Shown one piece after another: positions 11,305 to 22,206 of a stretch of 64,000 bases of DNA. A program made the translations under genes and the position numbers. Source of the DNA: Agriotes lineatus (taxonomy: Eukaryota > Arthropoda > Insecta > Coleoptera > Elateridae); assembly GCA_940337035.1 (NCBI GenBank), contig CALNHX010002709.1, forward strand, positions 1-64,000, read 5' to 3'. Position 1 is the stretch's first letter. Each line of letters begins with the position of its first letter. Below the pieces are notes generated by a model. That model was not told the DNA's origin. It saw only the letters and a list, made by a program, of their open reading frames with translations, and did no database searches.

Positions 11305-12383
11305 TTATTTTTGAACATTAATTTTAATATTTTTACAATTATGAAAACTGAAAGACACATCTTTCCCATCCATCTCCACTGCCACATCTCCTGTAGCTTT
11401 CCCAGATAAGTCAGCACACATTTTCATTGATTCTTTAGTACCAGAAGCACTTGCCATACACACCCTTCCGATCTGAATTTTTTGCGCAATGGAAATCTTC
11501 TTTTCTAGATTTTCTTCTAAATACCCCTTTGCAACCTTGCTAGACTCCCATCCACCCAACTCTTGCAGTTCTAACATGTCTCCACCGGCGTTTACAAGCA
11601 TGGTCGCTGCAGATCTCCTAATGCAGTGGCCGGTGTACATAGCTGGATTTTCGAGTTTGAGATATGTAGCAATTTTTTCAGGAATTTTAGAGAAAAAATG
11701 AATGCCACATGGCTGAATAGTACACTTTCCATTTCTGTATGATACAAAGAATCTTCTATGCGTAACATGAGCCGGCCGTAACGCTGCATATTTTTTAATT
11801 AAAATTACAGGATTGACATCACCCTCAGACACAATCGCAAAAAATCTTTTTTTGTAAGTTTTTGAATCAGGAACAGTAACAACTACCTTATTCTCTTAAA
11901 TCTCAACGTTATCGGTAGACATCTTCACCAATTCATTCGTTCTGCAAGCTCCAGCAAGTCCAATCAAGAAAGCTACTTTTATCATCAAAAAAGGTTCATC
12001 TGGAGCTGTACGCAAAAATTCATCAACTTGTTCTTTCGTCAGTACTGAAGATTTTTATGTCGGTATCCAACATTCTTCTTTTTGATAAATTTGATCAACG
12101 AACCATATTTGTCAATTTCGATTCTTTCATTTAGTTCCAAACAAGCTCGTAGCATGGAATATTTCGGCCATAATGATGAAGGGGAATACTCATTTGAAAG
12201 TTTTGCGAAATACGCCAGCAAAACGGTTTCTCCAGCACCTCGAACCTGTTCCTTGTCTCGCCACTCACAAAAAATACGATATTCTTTTTCGTATTGAATT
12301 TTCGACTTCTCTGGCAACAAATCCATTTTCACACTTTCTGCTAACTTTAAAATACTTGCGGAGACACCAAAATCTTCCATCAC
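11305..12383 (-). pseudogene. Tyrosine recombinase-like protein (Crypton-like), interrupted
   Basis: The N-terminal part (12039-12383) is a SAM-like core-binding domain with an LLPEKSKIQYEKEY block. The C-terminal part (11305-11832) holds the catalytic core: the HxxR box in GHCIRRSA, GGW, and the candidate nucleophile Tyr in VAKGYLEE. The middle segment (11833-12038) is still readable and carries GACRTNEL, the position of the first catalytic Arg, but in a shifted frame. The breaks are a frameshift near 12050 and a TAA stop near 11896. The family joins DNA via a phosphotyrosine intermediate in Cryptons, DIRS elements and phage integrases. Whether this copy was a transposon or a domesticated gene is open. 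Confidence 0.72.
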
Positions 12384-12584
12384 TTTTATCAGGAACGACC
12401 AAACGTGGCAAAACTTTTAACAAATTTTTTCAATTCAATGTAAACAAAATCAGTGTTTTGTTTTAAAATTACTTGCTTCGATGATACGATAAAGCTGATT
12501 ATTCAACACTATAATGAACGAACCAATGAAAACTGTTCAATTTGTCAGAAACGGTCAATCAAAATTGACTGTCATTGAAAACAC

Positions 12585-12779
12585 TTAGGGCCGGTTGCAG
12601 AAAGCTATGTTAAGTCTGGTGTTAGCTAACATCGCGTCAAAGTGAACAAAATCGCATCAAATTTTGTTTACTAATGTATTAGTTACCATAAGCATTTGAG
12701 ATTTGATTCGTTTTTGTTCACTTTGAAGCGATGTTAGCCAACACCAGACTTAACATAGCTTTCTGCAACCGGCCCCTAA
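12585..12779. mobile_element. MITE, Harbinger-like ends
   Basis: A 195-bp element whose ends GGGCCGGTTGCAGAAAGC and complement pair over about 65 bp. TTA at the left border and TAA at the right fit a 3-bp target duplication. There is no coding capacity. The ends and duplication size suggest PIF/Harbinger, but this is tentative. Confidence 0.75.
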
Positions 12780-13029
12780 TGTCACAGTGTTTTCACACGA
12801 GCCCGATTGGTTTGAATGATTTCAATTTAGTAAGTAGCCTTTGACTGACATTTCACCAAAACGTCAAAGTCAAAGTTTGCAAATCAGCATCGTTCTAAAA
12901 ACTCATAATAATCGTGTTGGAAGCTCCACTATTGAATTAATAGTGGAACACGTCAAAAATGTGTGCTGTCGAATATGGTAAAAGTCATCTACCCATATCG
13001 TTGAATAATCTTTCCAAATACCACTCAAA

Positions 13030-13210
13030 GAAAATTTTTTTAAGAGAAATTGTTTTCGTCAACATGCAAATTATTGCAGATTTCTCTCAACAAAAACTGC
13101 TCAAATTCCACTCGACCTGCGGTCTCGCGGAATTTTTAACGCAGTTTTGGTTTCGAGAAATTTAAACGCAATAATTTGCACGTGAACGAAAAAATTCTCA
13201 AAAAATTTTC
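13030..13210. repeat. Hairpin MITE
   Basis: Arms 13030-13110 and 13131-13210 pair over about 80 bp with some mismatches. The core motif TGCAAATTATTGC is mirrored as GCAATAATTTGCA. The tip is CpG-rich (CTCGACCTGCGGTCTCGCGG). No target duplication was identified. Confidence 0.7.
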
Positions 13211-13235
13211 ACCTTTTGTGGTATTACCCTTGAAA

Positions 13236-13355
13236 ATATAACTCGAATATTTGCGATTTAAACCATCTCGAACGTTGCTACGCGACTCGGCTATCGCCTC
13301 GTCGGCTAGCAACGTCCTCGATTATTATAAATCGCATAATATTCTCGTTATATTA
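13236..13355. repeat. Hairpin MITE with CpG-rich tip
   Basis: The left arm runs AATATAACTCGAATAT...AACGTTGCTA and the right arm TAGCAACGTC...CTCGTTATATT. The tip is CGCGACTCGGCTATCGCCTC. It lies only 25 bp from the previous hairpin, suggesting a hotspot of small palindromic insertions. Confidence 0.7.
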
Positions 13356-13740
13356 ATAGCTATAATTTAATCCGCGAGTATAATACAACTGTTTATTAAA
13401 TTTTGCAGTAATAAACTTTTCTAGTGTAAATGTAAGATTTTTGCTAAAAGCTTAAAATGTCGCTAATCCCTTGCAAATATCGAGTTGCTGATTGTGAGTT
13501 GTTTTGATGCGTTGCCATGGATTGAACTGTTTACGGGAAAAAAGTCAAACGTAAATAGTGAACGAAAGTGAATTTTTTGTAACAAAGTTTATTATAAAGT
13601 GTAGTATTGTGTGTACCTACAAGTCGAAAATTGTAATGGAGAATGAAGATACGATTATGGAACAACTGCTCCCCCAAAAATCGAAACAAACGTACAAAAA
13701 AATTTATCAAAAATTTTGCACCTAGAGAATAGAAAAACAT

Positions 13741-13877
13741 GCAATGGAAGTTACTGAAGCTCTCATTCTAAATTATATTGCTGAACATTCCAAGAGTTTG
13801 AAGCCATCTTCAGTCTGGAGTTATTGCTCCATGCTAAAGGCCTGCCTCATTATTTTCGAGAATGTGGATATTGGAAA
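13741..13877 (+). pseudogene. Tyrosine recombinase core-binding fragment, possible exon
   Basis: The plus-strand reading EALILNYIAEHSKSLKPSS followed by SMLKACL aligns with the ETVLLAYFAKLSNEYSPSS...SMLRACL part of the recombinase at 11305-12383. The match stops at GGAAA|GTAAGT (about 13873-13880), a good 5' splice-donor match, after which a hairpin element begins. No continuing exon was found, so it is a fragment or a single exon of a lost or distant gene. Confidence 0.55.
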
Positions 13878-13892
13878 GTAAGTAGAAATAGA

Positions 13893-14025
13893 TATTTATG
13901 TATTTAGTGTGTAAAGAGAGCCATTTTGGTATGAGGATGCGAGTTTCGTGCCGAGCGGAAGCGAGGCGCGAAAAAGCAACCGAATACCAAAATGGCTCTT
14001 TACACTCGAAATACATACAACATTT
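13893..14025. repeat. Hairpin element with GC-rich centre
   Basis: TGTAAAGAGAGCCATTTTGG on the left pairs with CCAAAATGGCTCTTTACA on the right. The centre (13945-13980) is CpG-rich. A segment at its right edge (14011-14040) recurs inverted at about 14486-14510, so a larger inverted-repeat-bounded element may enclose 14011-14510. Confidence 0.65.
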
Positions 14026-14028
14026 TTT

Positions 14029-14205
14029 CTACGGTTCTAAACAAATGACAAAATTGTTAAATAATTGAAATTTCGATTCACACCATTTGATGAAGTCGTA
14101 CCGCCGTTCATAAAGGCCGCGCGATTTGGCCGGCAACAACTCATTGGTTGCTGTCTGGGCCGCTTCAAATACTTCAGGCAGGGTGCAATTATCTTCAGAT
14201 TCCAT
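14029..14205 (-). pseudogene. Tyrosine recombinase N-terminal fragment
   Basis: Starting from the Met at 14205 the peptide reads MESEDNCTLPEVF and then ELLPAKSRGLYERRYDF, a clear match to the LLPEKSKIQYEKEY block of the recombinase at 12039-12383. The homology ends after KWCESK, where an exon boundary or break must lie. Together with 13741-13877 it shows at least three fragments of one family within 3 kb, in both orientations. The region between inverted copies of a 25-bp sequence (14011-14040 and 14486-14510) contains it. Confidence 0.55.
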
Positions 14206-14749
14206 CTTCAACTTCACAAAAACTCTCAAACTCAATAAAACTGTTGCGTGATGATGGACGTGCCGTGATGCAATTGTCAATAATTTTAGCCAGTTTCAGA
14301 AAAATTACGAATTACAATAATAATCAGGTTAGCCATGGCGATGCGTAAAGTAAAATGAAGTGACGCAATTCTTTCATTAAGACATTGTTTACGTGGTTGC
14401 GATGTTAAAATGGTTACTAGGGAAAAAATGTGTGAATCGATAACTTTTCGCATTGACAGTGAGCTTTTAATAGTCAGTTTTAGAGGTGACCGTAGAAAAA
14501 AATGTATTTATCTACTAGCAACATGATATTGTACATTTTTGTCATAGAAACAAAATATGAAAAGCTACTCATAACTCCCAAGGGACTTGTCAAATTATTT
14601 CTCCCTCAAACTCATGGTAACAATGCAACTACAATTAACGTCTTAGCAACCATACAATGAGGCAATCCTTGATGTTACTTACATATTCTAATTATAAATG
14701 TCATTATGACATTTTGAAATTTCATACTATTTTTACGAATATTCTAGTA

Positions 14750-14896
14750 GATAAAATATTGTATGCACCACGGGAGATATTCATGTTCTTATCTTCGGTT
14801 GACTTACAGACCTCGGGCCAGAGCCCTCGGTCTGTAACACATGTCAACTTCAGGGAACAAACATATTCATATCTCCCTTAATGCATAAATATCTAT
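14750..14896. repeat. Hairpin MITE
   Basis: Arms 14752-14820 and 14822-14895 pair imperfectly, with ACAGACCTCGGGC opposite GCCCTCGGTCTGT at the tip. It directly abuts the next repeat at 14897. Confidence 0.7.
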
Positions 14897-15545
14897 TACT
14901 TCCTTTTACAATAAAGGAAGTATTGGATTCACCCCAAAAATTCGAAATTGAGTTTTCAACAGATCTTCATGTTTTAGAGTCCCCTGATCCCAAAAAACAT
15001 ATTTTTTTTCATTGGTCTGTCTGTCTGTCTGTCTGTCTGTGTGTCTGTCTGTGAACAGAATATCTCAAAAACGGAAAGAGGTATGGCGTTGAAACTTCAT
15101 ATATAAGTTTTGTGTACTATGTAGATGCGACGGCAAGCTTTTGAAGAAAATCGCATAACTGGAAGTAGGTGTTTACTCTTGTGATTTTTCAGTTTTTTTC
15201 GTTTTTTTCAAAAACGGCTCTAACGATTTTTTTAAACTTTACATTTTTTATTACATTTTTAATATGTATTGATGTGAGCTAGTTGATTTTCCAGTTGAAC
15301 ACTTCTAAAATGGATTTCTTTTGTTTTTTTTTCTATTTTTTTTATTAACTCCTATTTTAAATACACCAGGTATATTATTACATTTTTGAATTCAGCTTAA
15401 AATTCTAGAGAAAATTCGTCTCTTGAACTAACACTCTATTTTGTACCGTTTTTGTAAAATTTGTAATTTTTGAAAATTTTTGACAAATGCTTAAAAATTT
15501 AAAATCAAATTTTTGGCTAATTATAAGATCACTGTAAAAGGAAGT
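14897..15545. repeat. Unclassified dispersed repeat with (CTGT)n tract
   Basis: It begins with the small hairpin ACTTCCTTT...AAAGGAAGT and ends with ACTGTAAAAGGAAGT, which is complementary to its start. A (TCTG)n microsatellite occupies about 15022-15052. The right half is T-rich. There is no open frame. It is probably a non-autonomous transposon, but the class is not evident. Confidence 0.55.
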
Positions 15546-15599
15546 TGTGTGCGTGTATCACACCAGATTATTGAAGAATTTTTAGAGAAAATCCAACAT

Positions 15600-15990
15600 A
15601 CTTTAGCCGGAAAGCGATTGTAGCGGGAAATGTTACAGTAATGGAACAAGTAAGCCTTCCAAGTCGACTTGCGGTGTTCTGCTGAATATTGCAATATACA
15701 ACTGTAGCATCGATGAGCCTAAATCCGTAAATGTCGGTGTAATATGTACCATACGTGGACCTGCTTCAACTGTTGTTCCAAATTTAAGTTAGTTTGTCAC
15801 CGTTGCTGGACAATCAATTACAAGAATGCAAAACTGACATTCAATTGTTTTAATTGGAATACGACCACCTATATAATCGGCTATAAATGTAGTATATTTT
15901 TATGTTGGCTGCGTTTACTAACAAAAATACTGTCAACTATGCAAATTTTACAAAATTTGAGTTGCTTATGTTTTTCCATTGCTGCATGTT
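15600..15990 (+). repeat. Segment duplicated at 59258-60150
   Basis: This stretch aligns along its length with 59258-60150 in the same orientation, for example GCGGTGTTCTGCTGA, ATGAGCCTAAA, TATGTACCATA and CTGCGTTTACTAACAAAA. The other copy carries an extra insert of about 455 bp. It lies just upstream of a peptide pseudogene here and 1.8 kb upstream of the intact gene at 61947, so it marks duplicated 5'-flanking DNA of the peptide locus. Confidence 0.75.
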
Positions 15991-16230
15991 TAGCGCTACT
16001 GCGCAGGTGGTGGTCCTTCACAACAAATTGGATATAAACCCAAGAAGAACACTGTATTGGCAATCGGTTGGCAAATGCTTGGCCCAATATTAAATAATTG
16101 TTCAATATTGTCAATAATCTACCGATATAGTGTATATATTGTTTCCCAATTTGTTACCAATAGATTGCAGCGCTATATTGTATCTATGATTACCCAATGA
16201 TAGTTTTACAATTATTGAATATTTAAATGT

Positions 16231-16682
16231 AATCTATATAAGTACAATATAGTTATTGATATATTTTGCCAATTTAGATTTTCAACATAAGCAATATATT
16301 GCTACAATATAGCACTGCAATATTGAATGCAGCCTTGGAATCTATATAAAACCAATATTTATTTCAATTATAATTCCAGTATAGATATGCTATATAAATG
16401 TGTTCATGACGCAATATTGTTTTACGATACTTTCATACAATTATTTATTGTCATATAATCTATATGAATACAATATAGTTATTGATATATTGTGCTAATT
16501 TCGATTTTCAATATAAGCAATATATTGCTACAATATAACACTGCAATATTGAATGCAACCTTGGAATCTATATAAATACAAATATTATTTCAATTTGGAT
16601 GACAATGTAGATATGCTATATAAATATGTTCATGATACAATACTTTTTTACAATACTTACATACCATTATTTACTATTAGCT
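16231..16682. repeat. Tandem duplication, about 226-bp unit
   Basis: Two head-to-tail copies start with AATCTATAT at 16231 and 16457 and share the blocks CAATATAGTTATTGATATAT and GCAATATATTGCTACAATAT. They form the left subterminal region of the TIR element. Confidence 0.85.
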
Positions 16683-18627
16683 CTTATTCCCATTACATAG
16701 GAAGGCTTACTCCAATTAAAATGGTTTTTACATTTTGAAAATTGAATTGCAAATTAAAAAATTACAGAAGGTTTTTAACGTCTTTAATATAGAAAGCAAG
16801 TGTTCAAAATTATATACAAAGTAAGTAAACATTTTTTAATGTTGCCATAATACTGAAACACCTGGCAACGTGAATTACGTTAATTTGCAACGGAAAAAAA
16901 ACTTCTCAGACGGTCCAATTCCAACCTGTGGACATTTCATTGCTAAAACAACGTTCTAACCGCTGATCTAGGAACGGGTGCTTTGTGTAATAGTTTATCG
17001 CTCCGGTATACATGGCACCGCACAGGACACCCGATCAAATACGAAATGCGAATCGTCACACGGTGCCATATTCCTTGTCCTTGTTAAGTGCACGGTTTCA
17101 ATAGAGGATGGCAAATATTCAAAAACTTAACCGAACAATTGGATGTCCGCACAGAACAGGAGAAAGGGAAAAATGCCACCGTTAGGATTTAGGTTTAGGA
17201 ATGCACTCACTAAAATCACAGCCGGCCATTGTAGACCATCATCAGCCTCAAAACTATCAACAAATTCGTATCACCTATTGCCTCGTTGTTTCGTTGTGTC
17301 TACATAATTTCATATTTATTAATCTTTATATCTGCCTGTGCCAGTGCCATTGTAATTACTGTACTGTAAGTAAAGCAACTTTTTATTATTAAGTAAAGCC
17401 AAATGGTTGGTTTAAGGACGGTAATTATATTCTAACTTACAGAATGTATTCATAGAATTTTTGTTTTGTTTTCTATATTCGAGTATAACTAACAATTGAG
17501 CAAACGAAAATGAAATCAAGCTTGGCTTTGAAAATAGAAACATATGTCGATTGTTAATTCACATTATGTTGGATATGGACTATTATAATAACTGTCATAC
17601 CTATTTAAATTAAAATCATCAGAAGTAATACACCACATGACTTAATTTTTTCAAAGTCAAACTTGATTTCGTTTTCATTTGCTCACATGTTGATGTTACT
17701 TTATATTATTGAAACCTGATTCCCGGTCTTTTAATGCTGTGTGTTGTAAACTATAAATGTCTGTACTAATTTTGTAACTAAACTTTTTGGTTTATAGTTA
17801 CATATTTCACTACTTATTCCAGAAGTATATTTATAGCATTGGTATATTTAGAGATTGAAAGGAGGATAGATTAAAACAATAAAGAAAAGGTGGCAAGAAG
17901 CAATGTTTTTCTTTAATGAGTATCTATCAATCTGTGATTGGTTAGTATTAAATAAGTTATATTTTACATATGTTAGTTAATAATTCTGTATTTATATTAG
18001 AGGCAGTGCGCATAAGGTCCGAACCTGGTACAGAAGTTGATATTTTAAAATATATCGGTTTTTTTCCTAGCAATAACTGCTAATAGAGATGGAGGCAGAA
18101 AGTTCCGCATAACTAAGACAACTCATCAGGTATATGCTTGTTTTGATATGACTTAATGTAACTATTTAATAACATCGTTTTCAGATTTCCGATGAAAATT
18201 AAATTAATCAACATATCACCAATAAAGCAATCGCAAATGACTTTACTTTTTTTAGGGTGATTGATTACTGCAATTGTTTTATTTCTGTTCTAGATAATTG
18301 GTTTAAGAAGTCGTGATTAGTGTAACTTATATTAGTTCTTAAAAATATGCATTGAAAATAAGTGTTACGAATAATTTTTATTATAATATATGTTTACTTT
18401 GAATCTTTAGAGTTCTGTACCTTTATTTGGTTTTCTCTTTTTGTATAGATTAATTCATACCCACAATTGTATTTACGCGAATTACCAATATTTAATTAAC
18501 AATTTATTATAATATATTGGCCTCCAGTATTGAATATATATGATATAATTACATAAAATGATTATTTTTAGTCAACATTGCGTAGTTCCCACTTGATCAT
18601 AGCTCTATATAGATTTTAGTTTTGTTT

Positions 18628-18930
18628 GCCAATATTAATCAATATATTATACCAATATTGAATTTATATAATAAAACTATATCGAATTTACATTGATAGC
18701 CAATATTGTAAAAGTATTGCAGGAAGTTCACATCATAGATCTATACAGATTTACATTATTGTATCAATATTTTGTTGCCAATATTGATTAACATATTAGT
18801 TCTACATTGAATTTATATAATGAAATTATACAGAATTTATATTGATAGCCAATATTGTAAAAGTATTGCAGGATGTTCACATTTTGATCATAGATCTATA
18901 TAGATGTACAATATAATACCTAATTCACAC
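18628..18930. repeat. Tandem duplication, about 149-bp unit
   Basis: Two copies start with GCCAATATT at 18628 and 18777 and share ATTGATAGCCAATATTGTAA and AAGTATTGCAGGA. They form the right subterminal region of the same TIR element. Confidence 0.85.
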
Positions 18931-19023
18931 AATAATTTGCCAATGTTACTCCAATATAGGTGTTCTTCTTGGGAAGCAGCACCAGCTTGAGGTTTCTTTT
19001 CGGCAGCCCTTTCACAGTTTTCG

Positions 19024-21030
19024 TCTGTTTACGATAAAGGGCTTCGTATTAAATAATAGTATATTACATATAGAGGTGAAAATAAATTGCTTAATCTTTC
19101 GCCACGAATGACATTTTTTACAGTGGTATATATACTATTTTATTCACTACCACTTTATTCTAAACAAGAATTGGAAAAATGGAATTGACAGTTCTTCAAA
19201 ACTGACGTTAAGCTAATAATAATAATACAATGCGGCGAAGATCCGTTGCCATGACAACGGTCGGGAAATGACTGCTTTCCAGCCGCTGTCATGGTAATTC
19301 ACTGTCCGCCCGGGGTGGGAAGTAAAAGTTGATAAGGTTTGTTAGATGAGGCGATAATAATTTCTCTAATTTATAAAATCTACATTAAGTTTCACAGTAG
19401 CTACTTTTAAGTTTTAAATATTTAAATTATTATTGATACTCTTGAACTTTCGATATCTAATTTTCATTAAATGCTAATTCTTAATTTTGAGATTTATTTA
19501 GAGTATATAAGTCAAAGTTTCTAAAAAAATTAAGTTTAAGATATTGACACATTTGATATACTCATACATTAATCAAAAAATATTGTCATCATATTTATAG
19601 TATTGATATTAACTATATAGTATGTACGACTTGCGTTTAAAGAAATAAACTATTATATCCTAACCCAAAAACTACATGGAATATATTCCGTTCAGGAGGA
19701 CTCAACCTACGCAAAAAATTCAATAGGGCCACTACCTCCTTTTCGATATTGTGAAAAACAAATGACCAGTAGCGTCGAACTGAAATGTAGTTCAGTAAAC
19801 AAAAAATATGTATGTTAATACTGCTTTTCATCATATCGTTCTCAAGATGTATGGCTTATAATGTGCAACTTGTTTTCTTTAAGCTCTTGTAATAACGGAA
19901 AAAATTTCATTGTACTGTATTTTCTATTTTCATATATAAACGTGCGTTGTGTCTGCGGGTCTGTGTCTGTTACATTTTCGTCGCCGATCGGGCGCACTTC
20001 AACCGCGATTGGGCTTACTTCCTGATTTTGTCACCGTGTCCTTTATAATGCAGTATTTTATCGATCGAATGGGTAAGGTGTCTGAATACAAATCAGCTTC
20101 CTCCTGGGAGACTAGGTTCCAATCTTACCGACTGCAGTGTTTTGTTCTGTTTGAGAATTAATGCAGTTGATTAATTACTAATCATTTCGTTTGACTTTCA
20201 ATATTATTAGAAGCATTATACTTTTTACCTAACTTATACTATGACCACCACACGACCGTTATTCAATCTCGCAAAAGTTGTTTTCTTTGTGTTGCGATTT
20301 TTTTATTAAAGACGTTAAAGTTAGTAGTACCTACAGTAAATTACATTATTGAATGACAACCATGACAGATTATTCTCTAATCTATTTCTAGTAACAATGG
20401 TTACTGTTCTGTGTTGATTAGTCATTGTTTGGGCTTTCGTTTATATACCGGGTGCTGACTTGCGCGATACACCATAGTAATTTGCATAGTAAATTCTTTA
20501 TGTTCAATTATTTGCTCCCCTAATTATTTTAGAGCTAAAGGGTAAACACATTTTTTGTAGGGAAAAAAATACTGCATCCATTCATACTTTTGCTAACAAT
20601 TTTCCATTTTTCGGAACCGAAAGAATGCAAAAAATCAAACTAGCAGTTTTACAAAAATCAGTGATGCCATGGAATTATCGAAACAAGCCAATGCACAATG
20701 AAAGTGCGTGCGGGGCGATCATCCATCTGACAAAAAATCTCTGGGTCTCTAGCAACGTTACCACCTCCGCGCCGGTGCTACTTCCTCTACGAACAATTGC
20801 AAATATTATATTTTGTGATATTTGTCTAATATTAGGATTTTTAGTCACTGCCGTCAAAAGATTTAATGTATTGTAATTTTCCTCGTTTTGGTGTAGGTTC
20901 TGAACCTCATTATTGCACCTACAATTATTTAATAGCATGACTGTAGTTTTAAACTTAATGTAACAGTCTATTAACGGTTGTACTGTTTGGAATTTGCGAA
21001 TACCGATATTTTACAATAAACGATGAGGTT
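19024..21030. other. Gene-free stretch with an X-box-like palindrome
   Basis: No supported coding sequence is present. A palindrome CGTTGCCATGACAACG at 19244-19259 matches the RFX X-box consensus and lies beside a GC-rich patch (19260-19325). Short open frames at 19949 and 20625 show no recognisable domain. Confidence 0.5.
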
Positions 21031-21178
21031 ATATATCCGCTAATATTTTTTATTTGGTCAAGAAACGACAAATTCTGGATTTTCATTGGTTACTTCTTTA
21101 AAAAATGACAGGTTAATAAACAGTCAAATTAAATTTCGAATAAATGAAGCTAATGTGGGGCTTTACTAAATTAAATGC

Positions 21179-21650
21179 ACTTTATTTCATACTGTCCGGA
21201 AAATACGACTTTACGTCATTAATTTGAGTCCGGAAAGTGGAACATTACATCACAAGGCTGGAAAGTGGAACATTACATCACAAGGCCGGAAACTGCTGAA
21301 TAATAAGTTGGTGACACTGTAAGTCTATATCAAATTCGAGGTTATCAGGTTAGGTTTTTCGTGAGTTTTGACACAGATTGACACAAAACCTAATCTGCTA
21401 ACATCGAATTTGACAGACTTACAGTGCCACCAACATATTCATACGTTTGAATTTTCACAGTCGCCCCTTATGGACTTTTTCAATGAGCATGTATAAAGCA
21501 GTATGAAATAGAACATTGTACGATACACGGCCGTAAAATATTATTAAATTATTCGTTTAGAAATTCCAGACTCCGCTCGTTCCTCGCCTCGTCCGTAAAC
21601 ATCTAAACTCGTACTTTAATAAGTAATTTTCCGGCCTTGTAACGTAAATT
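21179..21650. mobile_element. Composite insertion in unit A
   Basis: Absent from both unit B and the partial copy at 45235-45400, so it is an insertion. It contains a 28-bp tandem duplication (GGAAAGTGGAACATTACATC..., 21233-21288), a hairpin MITE (21303-21440) and a CpG-rich stretch (21570-21600). TCCGGAAAAT near the left and ATTTTCCGGCC near the right may be its inverted ends. Confidence 0.7.
21303..21440. repeat. Hairpin MITE, family shared with 24895-25015
   Basis: GTTGGTGACACTGTAAGTCT on the left pairs with AGACTTACAGTGCCACCAAC on the right. The inner arms contain GGTTAGG and CCTAATC blocks. The same arms recur at 24895-25015 in a less decayed form. Confidence 0.8.
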
Positions 21651-22090
21651 ACTATTACAGTATTTGGCCTAATTATTAACGATTATCAAAAATCCATGAT
21701 TATTATTGACCAAATCTGCACATCAAACACAGACGAGAAATAATTATGAAACAGGAAGTAGATGATAGGGGCTTTAATTGTTAGGAATATGCATGCAGTG
21801 CTAATAATACTAATTAAAAAATTAGTAAAATTCCAAGTGTGCATTATATACAAGTCACAATACCGTATACAGTAACTTTAAATGTTTTGCAAGTAGTGTT
21901 ATTAAGTATCAAGATGTTAGCCGAATATTTATTTACCTACTTCTTCCGTTATTTTCATCAAAACATATTTTATTTAGTTGTAAGTACCTTCTAATTAACC
22001 CAACTATTTAAGCAGAATAAGTTTGTAAGCAACATTACACGTAACAAATGTGAATTTCAATATATAATTATCTTTGTCAACGATTTATAA

Positions 22091-22096
22091 TTTATT
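22091..22096 (-). terminator. Polyadenylation signal of gene A
   Basis: TTTATT on the plus strand gives AATAAA on the coding strand, about 110 nt after the stop. The same signal stands at the same relative place behind gene B (50923-50928). Confidence 0.7.
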
Positions 22097-22206
22097 GAAA
22101 AACAATGTAAATACATAAATAACAAAATACATAAACTCGTTTAAACAGAACTTCTTACTTGAAAGAAGTACATTTAACGATATAAAATTCTATATTTACT
22201 ACTACA

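Larger units (their letters stand above)
16039..18973. mobile_element. 2.9-kb TIR DNA transposon, unclassified
   Basis: Its borders are set by the interrupted gene. Both ends start CCCAAGAAGAACAC, followed by TATTGG and, about 10 bp further in, TTGGCAAA, giving imperfect 40-bp inverted repeats. The host gene shows only about 2 bp (AA) of duplication. Each subterminal region holds a tandem duplication rich in CAATATTG (16231-16682 and 18628-18930). The 1.8-kb middle is AT-rich with no recognisable transposase, so it is non-autonomous. I cannot assign a superfamily. Confidence 0.75.
16003..19023 (+). pseudogene. Attacin-like peptide pseudogene split by a transposon
   Basis: 16003-16038 encodes GGGPSQQIGYK, matching GGGSSQQVGYK of the intact gene at 61947. 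Homology resumes at 18974 with the next codons (KAAPA, then a TGA at 18988-18990 where the intact gene has Trp), and after a small deletion reaches the GSPIT segment (about 19003-19018). The 2,935 bp in between is a TIR element (16039-18973). The start, signal peptide and C-terminal domain are missing. The upstream sequence is paralogous to flanking DNA of gene C, so this is a decayed copy of that unit, not of genes A or B. Confidence 0.8.

Noticed and set aside
12959..13165. 68-codon plus-strand frame
   Set aside because: It runs through a hairpin MITE and has no domain.
15744..16093. Two overlapping plus-strand frames
   Set aside because: They cross a duplicated flank, a peptide-gene fragment in a different frame and a transposon end, so they are chance frames.
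20675..20938. Possible mariner-like HTH fragment on the minus strand (NPNIRQISQNI)
   Set aside because: The similarity covers about 12 residues only, and no TIR or further transposase motif is nearby.
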